Below, one piece after another: positions 47,326 through 56,195 of a stretch of 64,000 nucleotides of DNA. The stretch is from positions 1 through 64,000 of the forward strand of contig NZ_JAUSTY010000012.1 of the NCBI RefSeq assembly GCF_030813115.1. The letters are read 5' to 3'. Under the pieces are notes generated by a model. It was not told the origin of the DNA. It was given only the letters and a program-made list of their open reading frames with translations, and searched no databases. A program made the translations under genes and the position numbers. Within the stretch, counting starts at the first letter, position 1. Each line of letters begins with the position of its first letter. The DNA is from Bacillus horti. GTDB taxonomy: Bacteria; Bacillota; Bacilli; Caldalkalibacillales; JCM-10596.

Positions 47326-47469
47326 ATGGGAAGAAAGCTGCTGTCATTGCTTTTTGTCGTTGCGGTAGTTATGAGCTTGTCTGCTAATGTATTCGCGTCT
47401 GAGGAAGCATCAGGTGGGGAATATTCCGTTTTTTCGGAGCGCCAAACAGGTACAGTTAAAGAACCATGA
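47326..47469 (+). CDS. Small secreted peptide precursor (Phr-like)
   Basis: 47 residues with AAAGGAGG 8 bases upstream and a clear Sec signal: MGRKLLSLLFVVAVVMSLSA then NVFA-SEEASG. The remaining 25 or so residues are small and polar, ending ERQTGTVKEP. Length, signal and a strong terminator after the gene fit an export-processed signalling peptide such as the Phr family, although no Rap-type receptor gene is adjacent. It could also be a small cell-envelope peptide. Confidence 0.6.
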   Translation: MGRKLLSLLFVVAVVMSLSANVFASEEASGGEYSVFSERQTGTVKEP

Positions 47470-47521
47470 TTATGAAACTAAAGTCATAATTATCTCCGTT
47501 ATTTCATTAAGCTGCTATGTG

Positions 47522-47560
47522 GGCATAAGTTCGGGGTTATTCCGGGCTTATGCCTTTTAA
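47522..47560 (+). terminator. Terminator of small secreted peptide gene
   Basis: GGCATAAG pairs with CTTATGCC, with an inner CGGG/CCGG extension, followed by TTTTAATTTT. Confidence 0.8.
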
Positions 47561-47599
47561 TTTTGCTAATGAAAAACTTCTTGATTAATAGATACAATT

Positions 47600-49157
47600 G
47601 AATCAATTTCATAAATCTGAGCCCAACGGGCTCAAGGCTTTTTAAGCGCAAAAAAAGGAGTACCTCCCCATAATCTCGAATTTATTGTTACCACACAAAA
47701 AATAGAGATTGGAGGGAAACTCCCTATGTCCATTATAAGACAAGGAAGCCTGTTTAGCCTAGAAGAATTATTTGACTTAGAACCTACCCATCGATTTGAA
47801 GGGGTTTTCTCTGCTATTGACATCTATCCTATCTTAGCTGTGGTCTCTAAGAAATCAGTCTATGGTGCTCCTGTTGAATTGAACTACCCTGCCATGATTT
47901 ATTCTTTAGTAGCCCGAATAACGGAGAGAATTCCTAGGATAAAGGACTTAATCAAGCGTCTGAAAAACGATTTTATCTTTCGCTTAGATTGTGGATTTTT
48001 ATTATCTGATGGCGTTCCATCGGAAGCTTCTTATTCCAGAATGATCAACAAATTAAGTGAAAGTCATATCTTAGAAAAAGTTCAAGAAAAGCTTCTCATT
48101 CAAGCCCTAACCGAAGGATTCATTGATGACCATAACGTATCCATAGACTCCACACACGTTGAAGCCAGAGATCAATCTCCTCCAAAGGAGGAAAAGGAAG
48201 AACCCCAGCCCAAAAAACGTGGTCGTAAAACAAAAGCGGAGCATGAACAATGGCTTTTAGAGAAAGCCGAACAAGAAGCGAATGCCACCATCTATGAGAA
48301 AACAATTGAATCCCAATTAGACGTAACGCTTGAGGAACTTAGAACGTCTACTCCACTTACTCCCGAATGGGGAGTAAAGAAAAATAGTGCAGGTAAAAAT
48401 GTATTCTGGTTTGGCTACAAAAGTCATTTGGCTGTAGGTACCAAGAGCCAATATATCCTGCAATCCATGCTTTCATCGGGGAGTCTAAATGATGGCAAAG
48501 CCGCCATTCCTCTGTTAAAAGGGCTTAAAGAACGGTTGTTAGATCTTTTAGTCAAGCATGCGATCATGGACTCCGGGTATGACTATGCTGCGATTTACAA
48601 ACAGGTTTATCGTATTGGTGCACAGTCCGTTATTGCGTATAACAAAAAGAACGAATCGGAACCCGTCGGGTTCGACAAGTACTTTGCTCCTACTTGTGTA
48701 CGCGAGCACTCGTATAAGTATGATAGCTTTGACCCCAAATACATGAGTTTGAAATATACACGTCCAAAGGAGTGCAAGGATTGTCCGCTAGCCCATGATT
48801 CTCTGTGTCAAAGTGTTTACAAGATAAGAATTAAAACGGATTTACGACGTTATACAGCTCCAGCACGAGGATCACAGAAATGGAAGGATGTATATAAGGA
48901 ACGATCCGCTGTAGAACGGGTTATTGCTTACTTAAAATCCTACTTTCAGTTAAATAACATCCGTCATAGAACAGGAAAGAAAGCAAAGTTTCACGTTGAT
49001 CTAGTTACCCTTGTTTACAATGCTTCAAAATTAGCTTCTGATCGAATCAACCTAAGGCTACAGGAAGTACAAGCAGTCGCATAACCTTTTTAAAAAGAAT
49101 TTTTGGAAATTCTGCTCTTGCGAGCATTTTTAAGAAGATGCATTATGAAATTGATTC
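47600..49157 (+). mobile_element. IS1182-type insertion sequence with terminal inverted repeats
   Basis: GAATCAATTTCATAA at 47600-47614 and its exact complement at 49143-49157 are the terminal inverted repeats. AATT flanks both ends (47596-47599 and 49158-49161) as a probable 4-bp target duplication; with it the identity reaches 19 bp. One transposase gene fills the element. An inner GAGCCC-AAC-GGGCTC hairpin at 47620-47634 near the left end may block read-through transcription from outside. The element looks intact. Confidence 0.88.
47726..49084 (+). CDS. DDE transposase, IS1182/IS4-like
   Basis: 452 residues, full length, uninterrupted. The first DDE Asp lies in IDDHNVSIDSTHVEARDQ, the second in KHAIMDSGYDYAAIYKQ, and the Glu in VYKERSAVERVIAYLKSYFQ. 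A Lys/Glu-rich insertion (PKKRGRKTKAEHEQWLLEK) and a Cys cluster (CKDCPLAHDSLC) match the IS1182 group. TIGGAGG-type ribosome site (TTGGAGGG) precedes the ATG. It catalyses cut-and-paste or replicative movement of the surrounding element. Confidence 0.9.
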   Translation: MSIIRQGSLFSLEELFDLEPTHRFEGVFSAIDIYPILAVVSKKSVYGAPVELNYPAMIYSLVARITERIPRIKDLIKRLKNDFIFRLDCGFLLSDGVPSEASYSRMINKLSESHILEKVQEKLLIQALTEGFIDDHNVSIDSTHVEARDQSPPKEEKEEPQPKKRGRKTKAEHEQWLLEKAEQEANATIYEKTIESQLDVTLEELRTSTPLTPEWGVKKNSAGKNVFWFGYKSHLAVGTKSQYILQSMLSSGSLNDGKAAIPLLKGLKERLLDLLVKHAIMDSGYDYAAIYKQVYRIGAQSVIAYNKKNESEPVGFDKYFAPTCVREHSYKYDSFDPKYMSLKYTRPKECKDCPLAHDSLCQSVYKIRIKTDLRRYTAPARGSQKWKDVYKERSAVERVIAYLKSYFQLNNIRHRTGKKAKFHVDLVTLVYNASKLASDRINLRLQEVQAVA

Positions 49158-49260
49158 AATTACATAAAATGATAACAAAGAGAATAGAGGTGTAAAGTGT
49201 CCAGTTTAGAGAATAATGAGGCTGAAAAAAATAGGAAAACCACATGTAAATGGGGAGTAA

Positions 49261-49818
49261 GATATTGAATCCAATCGTGTGGGAGCTCTAGGGATTAGTC
49301 ATGGAGCTTGGGTAGTAATTGAAGCAGCAAGACTTTATCCTACTATTGCTTTCGTTATTCCTGTCGTTGGTGGGGGAGTGCCGCTTTGGAGAGCCTTACA
49401 ATATGAAACAGAACGGACTTTACAGATAAGAGGCTATGACCCTACTACCGTAGAAGAAGCAAAGAGCTCCATGCTCGCTGTTTTTGGGTTACTAAGAAAT
49501 GGAGATGCAAACTTACTCGCGTCCCTTTTACAGCAACTAAATAATTTCACTTGGTTTGAGGATACAGCTTTAGCGCGCTTTAAGGGATTGTCCCCTGAAG
49601 TCATAGAGCTGGCTGCCAAGCATATTTGGGATGCAGAGCTTTCCTATGACCCATTACCAGCCTTACAAAATATCGCAGCACCTATTCTAGCTATCCTAGC
49701 GGAAAAGGATGACTTTGTTCCTGCGATTGAGTGTATGAAAAGTTTTGCTGAACTCGAGCGTGAGGGAATGATTGTGCGAACAGCCGGAAATGTTGAACTG
49801 TTCGCTGCATTTTATTAG
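49261..49818 (+). pseudogene. Truncated alpha/beta hydrolase
   Basis: The frame is open from 49261, directly after a TAA, and reads DIESNRVGALGISHGAWVVI: the last strand before the nucleophile and the elbow G-I-S-H-G. A complete enzyme would have some 100 further residues upstream with the oxyanion loop; they are absent. The acid region is AAPILAILAEKDDFVP, but the part carrying the catalytic His is also lost (it ends VELFAAFY). It is probably a non-functional remnant, although a 179-residue product could be made from GTG 49279. Confidence 0.75.
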
Positions 49819-49869
49819 GCTTCGTTAATGATATTGAATATAAAACGCATACAATCCTTCGTCAAGAAG

Positions 49870-50256
49870 TTACCTCTGCGCAATTTGAATAAGATTGCCT
49901 ACTGTATCGTCGAAGACAGCTATAGTGATCTCACCCATTTTGGTTGGCTCCATAGTAAACTTCACGCCATTTTCCAGTAAGCGTTTATATTCCGAATGAA
50001 TATCAGCAACGCCAAACATAGTTGCTGGGATACCATCGGCAAATATTTTCTTCTGATACTCTCTGGCGGCAGGATGATCGTTCGGTTCGAGTAAGAGCTC
50101 GGTACCTTCTTGCTCATCTGGAGGTACAACGGCTATCCACCTAAATTTTCCGACGGGTATGTCATGCTTTTTTACAAAGCCTAGCTTTTCTGTATAAAAC
50201 TCCAATGCCTTATCTTGATCTTGGACGAATAAACTGGTAACAATGATTTTCAACAT
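49870..50256 (-). CDS. VOC superfamily (glyoxalase-like) protein
   Basis: 128 residues with paired beta-alpha-beta-beta-beta modules: IIVTSLFVQDQDKALEFYTE, then KLGFV, the first-module Glu in TELLLEPNDHP, and the second module VADIHSEYKRLLENGVKFTM to VFDDTVGNLIQIAQ. The GN(L)IQ ending is typical. Members include glyoxalases, fosfomycin-resistance enzymes and bleomycin-binding proteins; the role here is unknown. It lies 98 bp downstream of the ArsR gene on the same strand and is probably under its control. Confidence 0.82.
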   Translation of the reverse strand: MLKIIVTSLFVQDQDKALEFYTEKLGFVKKHDIPVGKFRWIAVVPPDEQEGTELLLEPNDHPAAREYQKKIFADGIPATMFGVADIHSEYKRLLENGVKFTMEPTKMGEITIAVFDDTVGNLIQIAQR

Positions 50257-50354
50257 ATTATTTGCCTCCTTTGATATTAAACGGTATAGTGGTGCTGATT
50301 TACAAACAATCTTGTCCTAATTCATAAAAGCCATACAATCAGCAGAAACGGTAA

Positions 50355-50639
50355 TTACTCTTCCTTCACCCACTTTTTCAACAAGTTTTTAAGTGGTTCG
50401 TTGTTGAATATAACCACTCGATACTTTCCTTTTTTCTCTGATTTTGCGAGCCCCGCCTCCTCCAATACAGAAAGATGTTTAGCTATCGCCTGTCGTGTAA
50501 TGGAAAGATTATGCTTCGTAATAAGACGCACCGTCAGTTCATATAAAGTTTGCTCGTTGCGTTCGGATAATTCGTCTAATATAAGTCGTCTAGTCGAGTC
50601 GCCAAGTGCTTTGAATATAACGTCTATCTCTCTATTCAT
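50355..50639 (-). CDS. ArsR family winged-helix regulator, probably leaderless mRNA
   Basis: 94 residues from ATG 50639 (REIDVIFKALGDSTRRLILD, the usual ArsR start). The HTH is ITRQAIAKHLSVLEEAGLAK, followed by the wing RVVIFNNEPL. No metal-binding cysteines are present, so it belongs to the SdpR/YdhC-like group rather than metal sensors. No ribosome site precedes the ATG, and the -10 of a good promoter ends only six bases before it, so translation is predicted to start at the 5' end of the mRNA. It pairs with the VOC gene downstream. Confidence 0.8.
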   Translation of the reverse strand: MNREIDVIFKALGDSTRRLILDELSERNEQTLYELTVRLITKHNLSITRQAIAKHLSVLEEAGLAKSEKKGKYRVVIFNNEPLKNLLKKWVKEE

Positions 50640-50645
50640 ATATTG

Positions 50646-50675
50646 AGTATAGGCAACCTCTAGATTGCATGTCAA
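50646..50675 (-). promoter_or_regulatory. ArsR promoter with direct repeats
   Basis: On the minus strand TTGACA (50675-50670), an 18-bp spacer and TATACT (50651-50646) lie six bases before the start codon. AGTATAgGCAAC and AGTATAaGCAAC (+ strand, about 50646 and 50675) are near-identical direct repeats flanking the promoter and may be regulator sites. Confidence 0.7.
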
Positions 50676-50783
50676 GTATAAGCAACTCCACAGTTGCTCC
50701 TCAAGCACTAAAAATTGTAAGATTGTATAATAAAGATATTTATCAGCAGAAGTAAAAATTCAAAAAAAGAGAGGAGAATGTGT

Positions 50784-51311
50784 ATGAATTATAATAAGAA
50801 GGAAGCAATTGAAATTCTGGAGCGAACACCCCTATCCTTAGATCTTTTTCTTTCGGGGCTATCCCCTAGCTGGTTACAGATCTCCGAAGGGGAAGGGACA
50901 TGGACCGTCAGTGAAGTGATTGAACACCTTATTGAAGCGGAAAAATACAACTGGCTGCCAAGATTAGAGCATATTTTAACCGCCGGAGAAAGTAAACCTT
51001 TTCCTCCTTTCGATCGTTACTCTCACATAAACAAAGAATCGGAAAGAAAGATCGAGCTGAGCCTACTAGAGTTTAAGGAGATCAGAGCTTCAAATATGGC
51101 AAAGCTAACAGCAATCCCTGATCTTGAGGAGCATTTTGAAAAAACAGGCTTGCATCCTGAATTTGGTACTGTCAAGGTAAGGGAGTTACTTTCAACGTGG
51201 GTCGTCCATGATTTAACACACATCGCTCAAGTGGTTCGGGTCATGGCTGAGAGGTATCGGATGGACGTGGGGCCTTGGAGAGAATATTTAGGTATTTACA
51301 AGAGAAAATAA
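50784..51311 (+). CDS. DinB-like four-helix protein
   Basis: 175 residues from ATG 50784 with GGAG 8 bases upstream. DinB/YfiT features: His in [16 protein letters not shown], and the C-terminal metal ligands in [20 protein letters not shown] (His-x-x-x-His). The fold is a four-helix bundle that binds a divalent metal; several members are bacillithiol or mycothiol S-transferases. The substrate cannot be told. The gene is divergent from ArsR and ends with its own terminator. Confidence 0.8.
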   Translation: MNYNKKEAIEILERTPLSLDLFLSGLSPSWLQISEGEGTWTVSEVIEHLIEAEKYNWLPRLEHILTAGESKPFPPFDRYSHINKESERKIELSLLEFKEIRASNMAKLTAIPDLEEHFEKTGLHPEFGTVKVRELLSTWVVHDLTHIAQVVRVMAERYRMDVGPWREYLGIYKRK

Positions 51312-51322
51312 TTTTATACAAA

Positions 51323-51360
51323 AAAGTATCCTTATTGTTTTGAAGGGTACTTTCTTTTTA
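51323..51360 (+). terminator. Terminator of DinB-like gene
   Basis: AAAGTATCCTT pairs with AAGGGTACTTT (one G-T pair) around a 9-nt loop, followed by CTTTTTAA, 11 bp after the stop codon. Confidence 0.8.
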
Positions 51361-51499
51361 ACTATTAAATATGTATTTCTTTATTCCGAGATATAAGTAA
51401 AGAGATAGAATATTTCATTGAACTTAGTAATTTTTATAGGGTATACTCTTGATAGTTTGAAAGATTAACACATACTACAATTATTTTCCACTACCTAGT

Positions 51500-54400
51500 A
51501 TGTCTAAGGAGTTAAACGAATTGCCTATTCAGCAAAACCTGCGTGTAAGAAGAAATATAATTATCATATTTTTCATATTTGTAACGATCCTTATTACTGC
51601 ACGTATTCTATGGAATATGTCTTTTCAAAGTGTAAACCAACCGTATGCTGTCGATGGAGTGCTAGATTTACGCGATTGGGAGGCTGCTGAAAGCCGACCT
51701 ATCACTTTGGACGGAGAATGGGAAATTTATAGTCATACATGGCTAACCAGTCATGGAGATTTAGATGAACAAGTGGGAAATAGACAGCTTATTGATGTCC
51801 CTGGTTCATGGAGTGCTCAGATGGATTCAGGGCAAGGGACACCTTATGGATACGGGTCTTATCGGTTACAAATTCTAGTTAATCCAGATACGGACCTAAA
51901 CTATAGCCTTCGAATACCCAGCGTTCGAAGCGCATCTGCCTTGTATGTGAACGGAAGGCTTCTTGCACAGTCTGGAGAATTGGGAGAGAGCTTAGAGGAG
52001 TACAAGGCGAATAATGTTCCTTACTCTGCTACATTTACATCAAATGATGAAGCTATTATTGAGGTTGTTATACAGGCAGCAAACTTCAAGGATCCACGCA
52101 ATAGTGGGATTATTCGTTCTATAAAATTTGGAACAGAGAGAGCCGTTGCTAGCGAAACACAGCTCTCCATATTCATGCAGCAAATGGTTGCTGTTGTATT
52201 TTTAATACATGCTATTTACGCGTTTATTTTATTTTTTGTAGGTGCGAAGGAACGAAGGCTCCTGTACTTTTCCTTATTAACCCTTAGTGCGATGTTTATG
52301 AACATTCTTGGTAGCGAGGAAAAAATACTTAATCTTTGGCTTCCGATAAGCTATGAGTGGGGATTTAAGCTTGTTGCTCTTTCCATGATAGGGGTCGCCT
52401 ATACGCTTCTTCAATGCATACCGCATAGAGACTCTCGCTTTTGGCGTATCTTTCATCCGATTTTCTCTATTCTATGTGTCTGTAGTGTAATCTTAGCTAT
52501 ACTGCTACCAGTACGTTACGGTGTTTCCTTTCAGTTATTGTATATTCTTCTCATTACTACATCAATTGTACTGGCCTTAATAGCATTATTGCGTGACTCT
52601 ATGAAAAATCTAAGAAATAATCTTCTCCTTTTTCTATCTCTAACTGCTCTTGGAAGTAGCTTTGCATGGTGGACTTACTTTCTTTTCACAGGTATTAAGG
52701 TCATTTACTATCCTTTTGACCTTATTATTGCTGCTGCGTGCTTTGCCTCCATCTGGTTTAAGAAATACTTCCAGGTTAATCATGAAACACAGAAGCTAGC
52801 GGCTAAGCTTATGGAAGCAGACAAGGTGAAGGATGAATTTTTGGCTAATACATCTCACGAATTAAGAAATCCTTTGCATGGTATTCTGAATATGTCGCAA
52901 GCGGTGCTAGAGAGAGAACGGCACTCATTAAATGAAAGGAGTAGGAGGGATATTGGAACAGTCATTTCTGTGGGACGCAGAATGTCAGTGATGTTGGATG
53001 ATTTGCTTGATTCAGTAAGGCTCCAGGAAAAGAAGCCACGCTTACAGTACAAGTGTTTTTCACTCCAAACGATTGTGATGGGTGTTTTTGATATGCTCTA
53101 TTTCATGACCAAAGGAAAGCCCGTAAGGCTTATCAATAAGATTCCTGAAAATTTTCCATACATTTTTGCGGATGAGAATCGTACTATTCAGATTCTGTTT
53201 AATCTCCTTCACAATGCCTTAAAGTATACAAATGAAGGAGAGGTGACTATACAGGGATATGTCAAAAAGGGTCGGGCTTTTATTACGATCTCTGATACGG
53301 GAATAGGAATGGACGCAGAAACCTTAAATCGAGTATTTCTGCCCTATGAGCAGGCATCTGTAGAAACGACGATGATAGAGGGAGGCTTTGGGCTGGGGCT
53401 AAGCATTAGTAAAAAGCTAGTTGAGCTACAGGGAGGAGAATTACAGGCTAGGTCTGTGCCTGATAAAGGAACAACATTTATCTTTAGCCTGCCTTTAGCG
53501 GAGAGCTCACAGATACAGGAGATGCCGAAGGAAGGAGCTAATCCTTCCGTTTGGCTAGATGAAACATTGGCAACTAATCACGATGTGTCGACTGAAAGGA
53601 TTACGTTCAAGGAGGATCGCCCACGAGTGCTGCTGATAGATGATGACCCCGTTAACCTAAATGTCCTAGAAACGATTCTATCAGCAGAAAACTACGATAT
53701 GATGACTGTCACTAGTGGAAAAAAAGCACTAGTGGCCCTCGAAGAAGGGGATTGGGATCTTGTTATTACAGATGTGATGATGCCACACATGTCTGGGTAT
53801 GAACTGACCAGGAGAATTAGAGAGCGTTTTACGCTAACAGAGCTTCCTATCTTGCTTTTAACAGCAAGAAGTCAACCACTAGATATTGAGCTTGGATTTC
53901 TATCTGGGGCTAATGATTATGTTACAAAACCAGTTGAGCCCCTGGAGATTAAAGCTCGGGTAATGGCCTTAACAGAGGTTAGGAAATCGGTACGTGATCG
54001 AATTAAGCTAGAAGCTTCGTGGCTACAGGCACAGATCCAGCCTCATTTTCTATTCAACACGTTAAACGCAATTACAGCATTAAGCGAAATAGATACTAAG
54101 CGCATGCGAAAAATGCTTGATGCGTTCAGTAGCTTCCTTAGACATAAGATTAACTTCAGGAATATAGATGATATGATTTTTATAGAGGAAGAGCTTAGCA
54201 TAGTCCGTTCCTATTTGACTATTGAGCAAGAGAGGTTTCAGGATAGGCTACAAGTGCATTGGGAAATCGATCATTATAGCTATTTCAAAATTCCGCTACT
54301 TACCATTCAGCCTTTAGTAGAAAACGCAGTTAGACATGGAATTATGAAGCGTTCTCGTGGTGGAGAGATTTGGATAAGGGTGGTAGAGGAAAACAAATAT

Positions 54401-54613
54401 ATACGATTTTCTGTTGTGGATAATGGGGTAGGAATAGAGGAGACTGTCCAAAAGCAAGTTATGGACAAAAGTCCAAGTGAAGGTTTTGGGGTTGGTTTGT
54501 ACAACACAAACCTACGGTTAATTAGGAAGTATGGTAAGGGTCTTCAGATTGAAAGCACAAAGGAACAAGGGACAACGATTTCATTTACAATTGATAAGAA
54601 TAATACTAAATAG
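51500..54613 (+). CDS. Hybrid sensor kinase: 7TMR-DISM, two kinase modules and receiver
   Basis: 1037 residues. One N-terminal membrane segment (about 19-40) precedes a 7TMR-DISM extracellular beta-sandwich (about 60-210), then seven membrane segments (about 225-415). The first kinase core has HisKA (FLANTSHELRNPLHGILNM) and a GHKL ATPase (NLLHNALKYTNEG, DTGIGM, GGFGLGLSISKKL). A receiver domain follows (VLLIDDDPVNL, phospho-Asp in DLVITDVMMPHMSG). A second, LytS-type kinase closes it (QAQIQPHFLFNTLNAI, LTIQPLVENAVRHGI, DNGVGI). No regulator gene is adjacent. The ATG has no good ribosome site. Phosphorelay to a separate regulator is expected; the BTAD regulator at 9656 is one candidate. Confidence 0.88.
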   Translation: MSKELNELPIQQNLRVRRNIIIIFFIFVTILITARILWNMSFQSVNQPYAVDGVLDLRDWEAAESRPITLDGEWEIYSHTWLTSHGDLDEQVGNRQLIDVPGSWSAQMDSGQGTPYGYGSYRLQILVNPDTDLNYSLRIPSVRSASALYVNGRLLAQSGELGESLEEYKANNVPYSATFTSNDEAIIEVVIQAANFKDPRNSGIIRSIKFGTERAVASETQLSIFMQQMVAVVFLIHAIYAFILFFVGAKERRLLYFSLLTLSAMFMNILGSEEKILNLWLPISYEWGFKLVALSMIGVAYTLLQCIPHRDSRFWRIFHPIFSILCVCSVILAILLPVRYGVSFQLLYILLITTSIVLALIALLRDSMKNLRNNLLLFLSLTALGSSFAWWTYFLFTGIKVIYYPFDLIIAAACFASIWFKKYFQVNHETQKLAAKLMEADKVKDEFLANTSHELRNPLHGILNMSQAVLERERHSLNERSRRDIGTVISVGRRMSVMLDDLLDSVRLQEKKPRLQYKCFSLQTIVMGVFDMLYFMTKGKPVRLINKIPENFPYIFADENRTIQILFNLLHNALKYTNEGEVTIQGYVKKGRAFITISDTGIGMDAETLNRVFLPYEQASVETTMIEGGFGLGLSISKKLVELQGGELQARSVPDKGTTFIFSLPLAESSQIQEMPKEGANPSVWLDETLATNHDVSTERITFKEDRPRVLLIDDDPVNLNVLETILSAENYDMMTVTSGKKALVALEEGDWDLVITDVMMPHMSGYELTRRIRERFTLTELPILLLTARSQPLDIELGFLSGANDYVTKPVEPLEIKARVMALTEVRKSVRDRIKLEASWLQAQIQPHFLFNTLNAITALSEIDTKRMRKMLDAFSSFLRHKINFRNIDDMIFIEEELSIVRSYLTIEQERFQDRLQVHWEIDHYSYFKIPLLTIQPLVENAVRHGIMKRSRGGEIWIRVVEENKYIRFSVVDNGVGIEETVQKQVMDKSPSEGFGVGLYNTNLRLIRKYGKGLQIESTKEQGTTISFTIDKNNTK

Positions 54614-54653
54614 TTGCGCTTCAAAAATATAATCTATAGGGAGAATAAGATCC

Positions 54654-55082
54654 ATGTTCATCGTCAATGTTGAAGGTGCCGTATACAAAGGTGATAAATG
54701 GCTATTAATTACTAGGAGTGTGAAAGAAGAGCATGCCGGAGGAACGCTATCCTTTGTTGGGGGAAAGGTCGATCCTGAAAAGGAAAACACGTTGGATATT
54801 TTAGAGAAGACAGTTAGAAGAGAGGTATATGAAGAGGTAGGTGTTGAACTGAAGGATACGATAACATACATATACAGTTCACTGTTCGGATTAGATGATG
54901 GAAGACAGGTTATCAATGTAGTGCTTTTATGTGAATACGATAAAGGTACAGCTTATAACAAAAGTCCAGATGAGGTAGATGCTGTACATTGGCTGACGAC
55001 AGACGAAGTATTGGAACATCTTAGCGCTCCACCTTGGTTAAAAGAGAGTATAGTAAGGGCAGACGAGTTGAGGAAACTATAA
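54654..55082 (+). CDS. Nudix hydrolase
   Basis: 142 residues. The Nudix box is present with a small insertion: GGKVDPEKENTLDILEKTVR followed by REVYEEVGVEL at about residues 36-66, and the metal-binding Glu set is intact. The beginning (FIVNVEGAVYKGDKWLLITR) is complete. It hydrolyses a nucleoside diphosphate derivative of unknown identity. It follows the hybrid kinase by 40 bp and may share its transcript by chance. AGGGAG precedes the ATG. Confidence 0.85.
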   Translation: MFIVNVEGAVYKGDKWLLITRSVKEEHAGGTLSFVGGKVDPEKENTLDILEKTVRREVYEEVGVELKDTITYIYSSLFGLDDGRQVINVVLLCEYDKGTAYNKSPDEVDAVHWLTTDEVLEHLSAPPWLKESIVRADELRKL

Positions 55083-55147
55083 ATTTTGAAAACAGATTTA
55101 CTTAAATATCACTTGAGAGTTATATTCCTTTTTAGTAATATAGTGAC

Positions 55148-55423
55148 ATGAACTTTAGGAGAGAGCCTTTGTCCATTTTAAAGTACACCTGGGGAGAAGA
55201 CATTGTACACTTTGAATTAATCGAAGAGCCAGGAGGCTGTCTCTTAATCTTAAAAGAAACAATTACATCCATTACGGATCACAGCTCCAAGGATCTTGCT
55301 GGCTGGCATGTATGCTTGCAGTTCATTGAAGCGATACAGGATGACGGCAAAGAGGTTGAACGAAAAATAGAGTGGAAGCATTGGCAGGAGCAATACGCTG
55401 AGATTCTAAATAAGCTCGTTTAA
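55148..55423 (+). pseudogene. SRPBCC/AHSA1-like protein, 5'-truncated
   Basis: 91 residues. The sequence LSILKYTWGEDIVHFELIEE, followed by GCLLILKETI and DLAGWHVCLQFIEAIQDDGK, is the C-terminal half of an AHSA1/SRPBCC ligand-binding fold (family size about 150-160). The N-terminal strands are absent, and upstream bases show no coding sign. The start ATG 55148 has no ribosome site. It is probably a remnant, although a truncated product cannot be excluded. Confidence 0.65.
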
Positions 55424-55462
55424 AAATAGAAGGAAGCAATAAAGCGAGAGGAGTTTCAGACT

Positions 55463-56017
55463 ATGAAACGTATATTCGTTGTGAGGCACTGTAAAGCAGA
55501 AGAGCAAGCACCGTCAGCTGAATTGACGGAGCAGGGAGAAAAGCAAGCTATTGAATTAGCTGATTTTTTTACAGATAGGAATATTGATTATATCGTTTCA
55601 AGTCCATATGAGAGAGCACATGCAACGATCAAGCCCCTAGCTCAACACCGACAGTTAGAAATTCAGCTAGATGATAGATTAACTGAGAGAATTCTTACAG
55701 CTAAGGATCATCCAGATTGGTATGATATGCTGCGCAGGACGTTCGACGACTTAGATTTACATTATGAGGGTGGAGAGTCTAGCCATGAAGCTACACAACG
55801 CATTTTACATGTACTTAATGACATTCTCCAAAGTAACCATACTAATGCTGTAATCGTTTCTCATGGTAACCTGATATCCCTCCTCCTTCATTATTTTGAT
55901 CCTCAAATGGGATTTAAGGAGTGGGAGAGGATGACGAATCCAGACGTATTTGAGCTTTTATTTGAAGAGAAGAGCTCTGAACAGCGCCCTTTATTACAAC
56001 GCATTTGGGTGAATTGA
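55463..56017 (+). CDS. Histidine phosphatase superfamily protein
   Basis: 184 residues. The catalytic N-terminal motif is FVVRHCKAEEQAP, with R-H-C in place of the usual R-H-G, then LTEQGEKQAIELADFF, SSPYERAHATIKPLA, the Glu in LDDRLTERIL and the second His in AVIVSHGNLISLLLH. The family removes phosphate through a phosphohistidine intermediate; cofactor-dependent mutases and phosphatases share the fold. GAGAGGAG precedes the ATG. The substrate is unknown. Confidence 0.85.
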   Translation: MKRIFVVRHCKAEEQAPSAELTEQGEKQAIELADFFTDRNIDYIVSSPYERAHATIKPLAQHRQLEIQLDDRLTERILTAKDHPDWYDMLRRTFDDLDLHYEGGESSHEATQRILHVLNDILQSNHTNAVIVSHGNLISLLLHYFDPQMGFKEWERMTNPDVFELLFEEKSSEQRPLLQRIWVN

Positions 56018-56195
56018 TATAAAGCTGTGTGGCTTTCTAAAATATCGGCAGGGTTATTTGGAGAGCATGTAAATAGAGGGGTACGTCATAATGCTAGAAT
56101 GTTTTGAAATAGTAGAAAGAACCTAAACTCGAGCAAATTTAGCAGAGTCAAGGTCCTCTAATAATAAATTTCTATTTGTAGTCATTCCCATAGGA
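56018..56195. other. Gap with no supported gene
   Basis: A tiny 11-codon ORF (ATG about 56090, AGAGGGG upstream, ending TAA) may be the start of a lost gene. Otherwise I see only AT-rich sequence here. Confidence 0.3.
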
